Assembly (NCBI RefSeq): GCF_963678185.1
Contig: NZ_OY782757.1
Location: 2,752,388-2,816,387, forward strand
DNA length: 64,000 nt
Origin: an uncultured Tolumonas sp.
GTDB taxonomy: Bacteria > Pseudomonadota > Gammaproteobacteria > Enterobacterales > Aeromonadaceae
Direction of reading: 5' to 3'
The notes below the pieces were generated by a model. The model searched no databases. It was given only the letters and a program-made list of their open reading frames with translations, and had not been told where the DNA came from. Both the position numbers and the translations under genes were made by a program. Of this stretch, positions 44,577 through 51,911 are shown piece after piece; position 1 is the stretch's first letter; each line of letters begins with the position of its first letter.

Positions 44577-46307
44577 TCAGCGACTGCCATCAGCCAATAA
44601 ATACAACTTGCGCCAGAAAAAGCGGTTCAGCCCCATCACAAACAGACACATGATACCGATGCCTAAGGCGATACGATGGAAATCACCCGCATCGGTCATC
44701 TGCTTGATATAACTGCCAAGCCCGTTGGCCATTAGCGTGGTTTTGCCCCAGGTGACATATTCCGCCACAATACTGGCGTTCCACGAACCACCACTGGCGG
44801 TGATGGCGCCCGTCACATAGGCGGGGAAGATCGCCGGCAGGTAAATACGTTTCCATTTTAACCAGCCACGAACCCCGAAATTGTCTGCCGCCAGCCGTAA
44901 TTCAGTCGGGATCGCTGACGCACCCGCGACCACGTTAAACAGGATGTACCACTGCGTACCAAACACCATCAGCGGGCTTAACCAGATATTCGGGTTCAGA
45001 TTTAAGGACACCAGCGCAAAGACCACCAACGGGAACATCAGGTTGACCGGGAAGGCGGCCAAAAACTGCGCTATCGCTTGTACGCGCTGTGAGTAACGCG
45101 GGTTCAGCCCGATCCAGATCGCAATCGGGACCCAAATCAGCGACGCCATACCGATCAACAGCAACACCCGCGCCAGCGTCAGTAAACCGAGGCCAGCGAC
45201 ATGCAACGCTTCCTGCCAGCCCACATCGCTGTGCACAAACAGGATCAGGCGCCCCAATGCGGCCAATCCGGCCAGCAGTAATAACAACTCCCAAACGCGT
45301 GACCAGTGGGTGTGTTGTTGTGCTGGTTTGGCTTTTACTGACGTGCCGTCATAACGCCGCGGAAACCAGTTCAACGCACGGCGCAGTTGTGACCAGATAA
45401 AATGAGAAAACGCATGTGTCCACGCGTTGTTGCGTAACATATCCAGTAACCACGAACGCTGTGCCGTGTCACCTTGGGATTCCTCAAAGCGGAATTTGTC
45501 GGCCCACGCCAGCAGAGGGCGAAAGAATAGTTGGTCATATAACAAGATACCGGTCAGCATCGCGGCAATCGCCCAAGCGATTGCGCTGACGTTACGTGCT
45601 TCGATGGCCACGGCAATATACGAACCGATGCCGGGTAGTTTGATATCTTGGCCGGCGACAGAAATCGCTTCCGCTGCAACCAAAAAGAACCAGCCGCCGG
45701 ACATCGACATCATCATGTTCCACAACAGACCAGGCATGGCAAAAGGTAGCTCCAGTCGCCAGAAGCGCTGCCAACCCGACAGACGGAAGATATTGGCGGC
45801 TTCATTTAATTCGGCTGGAATGGTGCGGAATGACTGATACAGACTGAATGCCATGTTCCATGCCTGCGAGGTAAAGATCGCAAAAATAGCGGCGCATTCC
45901 ACCCCCAATAAATTACCGGGAAACAGCGCGATAAACGGAGCAACGGCAATGGCCTGAAAGCCCAGAATTGGCACCGACTGCAGTACATCCAGCATGGGGA
46001 TCATCGCTTTTTCGGCGGTGCGGTATTTGGCGGCGATAGCGGCAAACAGAAAGCTGAATAACAGCGAACAGCCGAGCGCCATAAACATGCGCAAGATGGT
46101 GCGCAGCAGATAATAGGGCAGATAGATTGGGTCAAGCGACACTGCTAAGGCATCACCCACCACAAACGGTCGGCTCATCTGGGTGGCGCCGTAAGCCAAG
46201 AGTACTAACAACGATAAAAGCAGCGGTAATAGCACCCAACTCAGCCGATTTGGCGCTGCGTGCAAAACCGATTGTTCATGGTGACGCGGATTGAACAACT
46301 CAAACAT
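44577..46307 (-). CDS. ABC transporter permease, fused double domain
   Basis: A 576-residue inner-membrane protein with two BPD-type permease domains in one chain, each with the EAA-like loop (first: AIFTSQAWNMAFSLYQSFRTIPAELNEAANIFRLSGWQRFWRLELPFAMPG; second: VVAGASAIPTELRLAADNFGVRGWLKWKRIYLPAIFPA). About ten membrane helices. Paired with the AAA-associated ATPase in a two-gene operon. The ATG at 46307 follows an AGGG ribosome site; the frame stays open to 46367 upstream. Transport of an anion or small organic nitrogen or sulfur compound is the family trend; nothing pins it down. Confidence 0.82.
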   Translation of the reverse strand: MFELFNPRHHEQSVLHAAPNRLSWVLLPLLLSLLVLLAYGATQMSRPFVVGDALAVSLDPIYLPYYLLRTILRMFMALGCSLLFSFLFAAIAAKYRTAEKAMIPMLDVLQSVPILGFQAIAVAPFIALFPGNLLGVECAAIFAIFTSQAWNMAFSLYQSFRTIPAELNEAANIFRLSGWQRFWRLELPFAMPGLLWNMMMSMSGGWFFLVAAEAISVAGQDIKLPGIGSYIAVAIEARNVSAIAWAIAAMLTGILLYDQLFFRPLLAWADKFRFEESQGDTAQRSWLLDMLRNNAWTHAFSHFIWSQLRRALNWFPRRYDGTSVKAKPAQQHTHWSRVWELLLLLAGLAALGRLILFVHSDVGWQEALHVAGLGLLTLARVLLLIGMASLIWVPIAIWIGLNPRYSQRVQAIAQFLAAFPVNLMFPLVVFALVSLNLNPNIWLSPLMVFGTQWYILFNVVAGASAIPTELRLAADNFGVRGWLKWKRIYLPAIFPAYVTGAITASGGSWNASIVAEYVTWGKTTLMANGLGSYIKQMTDAGDFHRIALGIGIMCLFVMGLNRFFWRKLYLLADGSR

Positions 46308-46659
46308 GATGACCCTGTTTACAACTGACAGCTCAAAGCATCGCCCACTGTTTTGTGCGTAACACAAAAGCAGGTGTGAAGTTCAAGCTGGCGTTTAGAA
46401 ACGCGATACTGTTATAAGGGAAGCGAAGGACAAGTCAGTGCGTTGACTGAATGTGTCGGGCTACCCGCCATAGCGGCAGGGCAGCAACAGGTGAGACCTA
46501 TGGTTGCCTTGCCAGTGCGTGGCCGATGCATAATCGACTACTGGGACTATCCACAGATTAAAGACTCCGGAAATAAAGACGGCGCGAATCTACCACGACT
46601 TGTCGGGCTGCTCCAGTTACAGATTGTACGAACAGCAATAATTCATCGTTTTGTCATCT
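46308..46659. other. Non-coding region with three hairpins upstream of the ABC permease
   Basis: No gene was recognised in this 352-bp stretch. It has a long stem with a bulge (46475-46513), a GCGTTT-AG-AAACGC hairpin (46391-46404) and a TTTTGTG-CGTAA-CACAAAA hairpin (46351-46369) near the permease start. These may form a structured 5' leader for the minus-strand ABC genes. I compared it mentally with common riboswitch classes and found no match. Confidence 0.4.
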
Positions 46660-46785
46660 ATACCCTTCGTACTTGACGTTGCAGCTTCGTTGACGGCGTT
46701 CTCTCACCCCAATCACATAGTCTATCTATGCTCATGGGGATTCGTTCTCTTGTCGCCTCGCTGCAGCGCCAATGACTTTGGGTAT
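46660..46785. repeat. 126-bp imperfect palindromic repeat element
   Basis: Ends are ATACCC (46660) and GGGTAT (to 46785), and the arms match imperfectly throughout, including GTTGCAGC against GCTGCAGC near both ends and a perfect centre CATAG-TCTAT-CTATG. This looks like a dispersed palindromic unit of a kind I recall from intergenic regions in Aeromonas, Vibrio and Shewanella, but I cannot confirm other copies in this genome. It is 11 bases beyond the parR stop, so it may also end that transcript. Confidence 0.7.
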
Positions 46786-46795
46786 GCGAATTCAG

Positions 46796-47392
46796 TTAAA
46801 AAATCCCTTTCTGTTTGACCTTTTTCACGTCACGAAGATGCGATGCAATGCCCGCCAGCGACTCTTCCTGCGCGTGGTTTGACATTTTGCTGCTGGGTTC
46901 GTCAGCGTGGCGCGTGGTGCGGGTGGTCAGTCGTTGTAACTGTTGTTGCTGCTCTTGCACCATGCCAGTCAGCGCGCGGATCTCGGCGGTCATGGCGTCG
47001 ATCTGGGCGTTCTGGCTGTTGGCCGAAACCGCGTCGTGCAGTTGGATCAATTGCTGATGACTAAACTCGCTCGCCGGTGCTTTTTCACTCACTGCGAAGC
47101 CGCTGCTGTTGAGTAAATGCAACAGCGTTGGCAGTGACACTTGCGCTTCGGTCAGTGCATTCGCAACTTGGCGGGAAAATCCGGCATGCAGCTGATGCAA
47201 AAACAGACCGGCCAGATAGATATCACGGTGAAACCCTTTCACCGACGCTTCCAGATCGGCAGGGTCAGCGTGGCTGCGCTTGGCTTGTCGATACCAGCGC
47301 TGCAACACGCCGATCGCAAAATGATCGGCGTCAGAAATGGTCGGGTTGAGATTCAGCAGCAGCGATAATCGCTTGGCGCCATCATTACTCAT
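46796..47392 (-). CDS. parR: ParR-like DNA-binding partner of ParM (StbB type)
   Basis: A 198-residue protein. Residues 5-90 resemble the R1 plasmid ParR ribbon-helix-helix region: RLSLLLNLNPTISDADHFAIGVLQRW, FHRDIYLAGLFLHQLHAGFSRQVANALTEAQVSLPTLLHLLNSSG. A C-terminal extension (about 105-198) adds a Gln-rich coiled helix (MVQEQQQQLQRLTTRTTRH) and a basic tail, making it longer than the 117-residue R1 protein. Its ATG at 47392 overlaps the parM stop and has GAGG upstream. In segregation systems ParR binds the centromere and the tip of the ParM filament. The assignment is by similarity I can see and by gene pairing. Confidence 0.75.
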   Translation of the reverse strand: MSNDGAKRLSLLLNLNPTISDADHFAIGVLQRWYRQAKRSHADPADLEASVKGFHRDIYLAGLFLHQLHAGFSRQVANALTEAQVSLPTLLHLLNSSGFAVSEKAPASEFSHQQLIQLHDAVSANSQNAQIDAMTAEIRALTGMVQEQQQQLQRLTTRTTRHADEPSSKMSNHAQEESLAGIASHLRDVKKVKQKGIF

Positions 47393-48431
47393 CTTGAACC
47401 TCAATCACTACCGGCTCAGTGACGTTGTGCACCTCATCTTCCGCATGGTAGAGACAAATTTCACGCGACAGCGCGGTTTGCGCATTGTCGATCAAGGTCA
47501 CGCGATCGCCGAGTGTGGCATAGGCTGCTTGCAAGGCAGAATAGATCAACGGCGCGCCACCACCGACCAGATAAACGCGGTTCGGGTTTTTAGCGAACTT
47601 CTTCGCTTCATACGCCACTTGCGCGCCTAACTCCTGAATCTTGGTGTCGATCTTGGTTAAGATCACCGAGATCTGCGCCTCATCGTTCACCACATCGCGC
47701 ACGAAATCGCGATCATGACGGCGCTTGATCAGCTCATTGGCCACCAAATAGCTGGAGTCGCTGTCGGCCGTGGCCAGCGCTTTGCGTGCGGCATCGGTCA
47801 CCATCGACACGCCAATTTCATTGTTACCGTAAATGCCAGATACATCATCGAACTCACCAACGACCACACCCATGTCCAATGTCGTGCCGCCGCAGTCGAT
47901 CACCAATGATTTGGTAAATTCGCTGCAACCCGAGCCAATCAGTGTGGAAAGAATGGCGGGCAGGCTTTCTGGCATCACCTGCACTTCGGCGATCTCGAAC
48001 AGTTCACCTTTGTTGAGGCTGATTTCCCGCAGCAGATTTTTACGTTTGGCTTCGATCTTGGCTTCGTTTTTCTGGCAATCATCGGCGTTGTAATATTCGG
48101 TGATGGGCAGGGTGACGATGATCGACACCGGCTGCGGCGGCAGGCCGGTTTGCAGCAACGCATGGTGCACGGCCAGCAGATTTTGGTCGTCATATTGGTA
48201 TTCGATGTGCGTGGTCGACAGCGCCTTATCCGAGGTGGCGTCGTAGGTGTATTTGCTGGTGCCGATGGTGTAGTTGTAGATCTGTTTATCTTTACGCAGC
48301 GCCGCACTCTTCCAATCGCGGCGGAATGAATTTGGCGAAATGATGGTTTTCAGCGTCTCTTGCTCGATCCAGCTGACTTTGACGTTGGTTGAACCATCAT
48401 CAATCGCGATTTTCATTGGGGCGGCGTTCAT
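47385..48431 (-). CDS. parM: ParM/StbA-type actin-like ATPase in a flagellar operon
   Basis: A 348-residue actin-like protein strikingly similar to ParM of plasmid R1 (320 residues). Matches in order: IDDGSTNVKV (10-19, phosphate 1), ISPNSFRRDW (31-40), EYQYDDQNLLAVHHALLQTGLP (77-98), VTLPITEYY (106-114), QVMPESLPA (151-159), IDCGGTTLDMG (178-188, phosphate 2) and VYLVGGGAPLI (286-296, adenosine motif). ParM polymerises with ATP to push plasmid copies apart. Here AAGAGGAAC precedes the ATG, and the gene lies 28 bases after fliJ, same direction, after the lafK-fliEFGHIJ run. There is no plasmid replication gene nearby. A role in flagellar placement or number is speculative; a captured segregation module is the simpler alternative. 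Confidence 0.88.
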   Translation of the reverse strand: MNAAPMKIAIDDGSTNVKVSWIEQETLKTIISPNSFRRDWKSAALRKDKQIYNYTIGTSKYTYDATSDKALSTTHIEYQYDDQNLLAVHHALLQTGLPPQPVSIIVTLPITEYYNADDCQKNEAKIEAKRKNLLREISLNKGELFEIAEVQVMPESLPAILSTLIGSGCSEFTKSLVIDCGGTTLDMGVVVGEFDDVSGIYGNNEIGVSMVTDAARKALATADSDSSYLVANELIKRRHDRDFVRDVVNDEAQISVILTKIDTKIQELGAQVAYEAKKFAKNPNRVYLVGGGAPLIYSALQAAYATLGDRVTLIDNAQTALSREICLYHAEDEVHNVTEPVVIEVQDE

Positions 48432-48459
48432 TTTTCGTTCCTCTTGTCGGATAGTCGTA

Positions 48460-48873
48460 CTAGCGGTGCGGGTGGGCGAAACGGTGGCTGCTTAGGTCGT
48501 CGAGCATGGTTTGCTGACGGCGATCGGCCCGTTGCAGCTGTTGCAACTCTTTGTTTTGTTGTAAGCGTTCCAGCCCTTTCACTTTGGAATAGTGCTGGCG
48601 AAATTCGAGCTGGTTTTGCTGTAATTCACTGTGGGTTTGCGAAACCAGCTGCTGCTGGCCGCTGACCAGCCGTTGCAGTTGTTGGCGCATGCCATCGCAA
48701 TTTTCGCGGATCAGCGGGTTACGCAGATCGAGACCCTGTGCCAGCGTGTCGCGATAATGTTCAAGCTGCTGCTGGCGTTGCTGTTCCTGCCGTAATTTTT
48801 GCTGCTGGGCATGCATGGTTTGCCCCAGTTGATCGAGCTGTTTTTGCTGTAACGTCAGATAATGTTTCAACAT
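48460..48873 (-). CDS. fliJ: FliJ, flagellar export component
   Basis: A 137-residue, almost entirely coiled-coil protein, very rich in Gln (LTLQQKQLDQLGQTMHAQQQKLRQEQQRQQQLEHY), the usual FliJ form. It works with the FliI-FliH ATPase complex. I place the start at the ATG at 48873, with GCGGGTG before it; a GTG at 48882 overlapping the fliI end is an alternative. The parM gene follows 28 bases downstream. Confidence 0.85.
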   Translation of the reverse strand: MLKHYLTLQQKQLDQLGQTMHAQQQKLRQEQQRQQQLEHYRDTLAQGLDLRNPLIRENCDGMRQQLQRLVSGQQQLVSQTHSELQQNQLEFRQHYSKVKGLERLQQNKELQQLQRADRRQQTMLDDLSSHRFAHPHR

Positions 48874-48878
48874 AAAAG

Positions 48879-50213
48879 TCACCCGCTGATTTTGGTCATT
48901 TGCGTTAGGGTCACATCGAGTGTGTCTTTTTCATGCAGCCCTTGTTTCAAAAATGCTGCCAGTGCCGGATAACGCTGCACGGCGGTGTCCATCTCGGGGT
49001 CGGCACCCGCCTGATAAGCACCGAGCGGTAACAGTTCGCGGATCTGCTGATAACGGCTGTAAAACTGACGCAACCGTTGTGCCGATTTCATCCACGGCGC
49101 GGGCACGATCTGCGGCATCACGCGGCTGACCGACGCCCCGATATCAATGGCCGGATAGTGGCCGGCTTCCGCCAGTTGTCGGGTGAGCACGATATGGCCG
49201 TCTAAGATGGCGCGCGCCGCATCCACCACCGGATCTTGTTGATCGTCACCCTCGGCTAACACGGTGTAAAACGCCGTGAGGCTGCCTTGCGGGTGTGCGC
49301 CATTGCCCGCGCGCTCGACCAAGCGGGTCAGCAAACTGAACACGGAGGGCGGATAACCGCGAGTCGCTGGCGGTTCACCGACCGCGAGCGCGATCTCTCG
49401 GTGTGCTTGTGCGTAACGGGTGAGTGAATCGACCAGCAGTAAGACGTCATGCCCCTGATCGCGAAAATACTCCGCCATGCGATGACACAATTCGGCGGCC
49501 CGCAAGCGCAGTAATGGCGATTGATCGGCGGGGGCGGCTACAACAATGGCTTTGGCTAACCCATCAGCCCCGAGGCTGTGATCGATAAATTCACGTACCT
49601 CACGGCCACGTTCCCCAATCAGACCCACGATCACGATCTGTGCTTGGGTATTCCGCGTCATCATGCCAAGCAACATACTTTTCCCGACCCCCGAACCGGC
49701 AAACAGACCAAGGCGTTGCCCTTTTCCCGCGGTCAAAATACCGTTGATGGCTCGGATGCCGACATCCAGCGGCTGGGTGATTGGTTGGCGCAGCAACGGG
49801 TTCAGTGGTGACGGAAACAAGCTGATTGCGTCCCCCAGCAACGGCAGCGGCTTGCCATCGAGCGGTTGCAGCAGGCCATCGACAATGCGCCCCAACAGGT
49901 GCGTACCGAGATGGATTTTCTGCTCACCCACGATTGGTGTGACGCGCGCACCGGCAAAAATACCGTGCAGTGGCTCAAGGGGGGTCAGATAAGTGATATC
50001 GCGATCAAAACCCACCACTTCCGCCAGAATGGGTTGGTCGGTGGTGGCGATATGACAACGCTGGCCGAGCGTGAGCTGACAGCCCACCACCTCTAAGGTC
50101 AGCCCGCTGACTTTCACCAGCTTACCGAACTGGCGCAGTGGGGTAATCGGCGGTAATTCCGACGTGCACAGATGCTGTAACTGCTGACGCAGATCAGTCG
50201 CCATGGGGGGCAT
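48879..50213 (-). CDS. fliI: FliI, flagellar export ATPase
   Basis: A 444-residue F1-beta-like ATPase. Walker A GLFAGSGVGKSMLLG (about 168-182), IVGLIGERGREVREFI, and LLLVDSLTRYAQAHREIALAVGEPPATRGYPPSVFS. It powers or times export of flagellar parts. Its start overlaps the fliH end by 20 bases; a second ATG three codons in (50204) is also possible. Confidence 0.95.
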   Translation of the reverse strand: MPPMATDLRQQLQHLCTSELPPITPLRQFGKLVKVSGLTLEVVGCQLTLGQRCHIATTDQPILAEVVGFDRDITYLTPLEPLHGIFAGARVTPIVGEQKIHLGTHLLGRIVDGLLQPLDGKPLPLLGDAISLFPSPLNPLLRQPITQPLDVGIRAINGILTAGKGQRLGLFAGSGVGKSMLLGMMTRNTQAQIVIVGLIGERGREVREFIDHSLGADGLAKAIVVAAPADQSPLLRLRAAELCHRMAEYFRDQGHDVLLLVDSLTRYAQAHREIALAVGEPPATRGYPPSVFSLLTRLVERAGNGAHPQGSLTAFYTVLAEGDDQQDPVVDAARAILDGHIVLTRQLAEAGHYPAIDIGASVSRVMPQIVPAPWMKSAQRLRQFYSRYQQIRELLPLGAYQAGADPEMDTAVQRYPALAAFLKQGLHEKDTLDVTLTQMTKISG

Positions 50214-50883
50214 CCAACTTTTCGGCCACGGCAGTCATGCATTCGGCGACGCGCGCTTGCAGTGATGCTTCCACCACGCTGCTGCTGGTTTCGATGCGAC
50301 AGTCACCCGATTTGAGCTCGTTATCTTCCAGCAGCGGCCAATCACCGTGTGTGCTAAAGCCCAGAGCCAACAGCCGTTGCCGATCTTGCACATTCAGATA
50401 GATGCGCACATCACGACGCGGGTCAGGCAGGGTCGCGCAGCTCTCTTCCACTAAACGCAAGATCTGTTGTGGCTGCAGGGCTAACTCGGCGGGTAATACC
50501 CGCTGCGTGACTTGCAATACGAGCTGTAACAGCAGCTCTTTTTGTTCCTGCAGGTGTTGGTCGAGTGTCTGCTGCAATTGCGCAGACAGGTTTTTTAGCA
50601 CCGGCAGCACCTGCTCATACTGCTGACGGCCCAAGCGTTCGCCGGCCTGACGCCCTTGCGCCATGCCTTGTTCCAGCCCCGCTTGTTGACCCGCAGCTAA
50701 CCCCTCTTCTTTGCCTTGGGCAAAGCCCTCTTGCTGGCCTTGGGTGTGGCCAGCCTCATAACCGGAGTCGAACTGTTGCTGTGCGGCAGCATATTCTGCC
50801 GCCTGCTCTTGGTTACTGAACAGCGGTGGAAAATGGTACGGTCGCGGTGTGCCTTGCGGCGAGCGTTTGTTGTTTCCGCTCAT
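50194..50883 (-). CDS. fliH: FliH, flagellar export ATPase regulator
   Basis: A 229-residue FliH protein. The N-terminal half has Gly-rich spaced repeats with alternating acidic residues: FDSGYEAGHTQGQQEGFAQGKEEGLAAGQQAGLEQGMAQGRQAGERLGRQ, characteristic of FliH/YscL. The ATG at 50883 overlaps the fliG stop (TGATG); a TTG one codon upstream is possible. It links FliI to the rotor side of the export gate. Confidence 0.9.
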   Translation of the reverse strand: MSGNNKRSPQGTPRPYHFPPLFSNQEQAAEYAAAQQQFDSGYEAGHTQGQQEGFAQGKEEGLAAGQQAGLEQGMAQGRQAGERLGRQQYEQVLPVLKNLSAQLQQTLDQHLQEQKELLLQLVLQVTQRVLPAELALQPQQILRLVEESCATLPDPRRDVRIYLNVQDRQRLLALGFSTHGDWPLLEDNELKSGDCRIETSSSVVEASLQARVAECMTAVAEKLDAPHGD

Positions 50884-51911
50884 CAACTGACCACCGGCTC
50901 TTCATACAACTGATATTCCATATCGCCCTGTTCACTCATGTCGCGCACGATCTGCATGATCTCATTACGCGCTTGCTCGACTTTGCTCAGAGACGCCGTG
51001 CCAGAGGCCATCAACAAAGTCTCCAATGCCTGTGCCATGCGTTTGGGTAATGCCGCCAGCACCACTTTCTTGAAGGTGGCATCGACCCCTTTCAGTGCAA
51101 CGGCCAAGGTCTCTTGCGATACCTCTTGCAGCACTTGTTGCAACACCTCCGGTGTCTGTCGTTTGAGCGAGAAGAAGTCGAACATGTTTTTCTCGATCTC
51201 GGTAACAATTGCAGGATCATGCACACGCAGCGTGTTCATCAACTGCACGCGGTCGCCCTGATAGCGGTTGATCATCTCAGCCACCTGTTTGATGCCGTCC
51301 ACCTTGGCGCCCACTTGGCTGGCGAAGAAACTCAAGCAACGTTCGCTGGCGTTACGCACCTCTTCAATCACCAGTTCACTGACCTCTTTCAAATTGGCGA
51401 TGCGAAACAGCAGATCGTCATGCACGGTTTCCGGGAAGTGATCTAACACCGCGCTGGAGATGGACGAAGGTAAAAATGCCAGCATCACCGCTTGTAACTG
51501 AATGTGTTCGTGGCGGAAAAACCGTGCCAGCGTTTCGGCGGGAACCCACTGCAACAACTGCAACTCATCACGAATGGAATCGCCATACAGGTTATCCAAA
51601 AAGTCGCGCGAGAACTTATTGCCCAGCGCCAGATCGAGCGTGCGCTCGAGATAGAGGCGTGAGGCCCCACTGATACCGCTCTGTTTTTTATACTGAGTAA
51701 AAAACTGCTGTAAGATCCATTTTGCTTCGGTGGTCGACACGTTATGCAGCCGCGCCATCGACTGGCCTAAGAGCTGCACTTCATCACGGTTGAGGCGCTT
51801 GAAGATCCGTGAGGCGGCCTCTTCCCCCATACTCAGCATTAAAATGGCCGCCTTCTCGATGTTATCGATGTTCAGATCAACGGCGTCCTGATTCAGCTCA
51901 ATGTCGTTCAT
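50883..51911 (-). CDS. fliG: FliG, motor switch protein
   Basis: A 342-residue FliG. The N domain begins NIEKAAILMLSMGEEAASRIFKRLNRDEVQLLGQSMARL; the middle has LAFLPSSISSAVLDHFPE; the C domain ends KVEQARNEIMQIVRDMSEQGDMEY. It meets MotA to turn the rotor. Its start overlaps the end of fliF and its stop the fliH start, showing a tightly packed operon. Confidence 0.94.
   Translation of the reverse strand: MNDIELNQDAVDLNIDNIEKAAILMLSMGEEAASRIFKRLNRDEVQLLGQSMARLHNVSTTEAKWILQQFFTQYKKQSGISGASRLYLERTLDLALGNKFSRDFLDNLYGDSIRDELQLLQWVPAETLARFFRHEHIQLQAVMLAFLPSSISSAVLDHFPETVHDDLLFRIANLKEVSELVIEEVRNASERCLSFFASQVGAKVDGIKQVAEMINRYQGDRVQLMNTLRVHDPAIVTEIEKNMFDFFSLKRQTPEVLQQVLQEVSQETLAVALKGVDATFKKVVLAALPKRMAQALETLLMASGTASLSKVEQARNEIMQIVRDMSEQGDMEYQLYEEPVVS

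Noticed and set aside
46308..46659. Known riboswitches (TPP, cobalamin, guanidine-I, c-di-GMP) upstream of the ABC permease
   Set aside because: The hallmark sequences of these classes were not found on either strand.
46443..46676. A plus-strand open frame of 77 codons between the ABC permease and the palindromic repeat
   Set aside because: It runs through the hairpins and into the repeat element, has no good ribosome site and no familiar sequence, so I treat the area as non-coding.
46660..46785. The palindrome after parR as a parC centromere
   Set aside because: It is one large imperfect inverted repeat, not an array of short direct repeats, and it lies downstream rather than upstream of parM.
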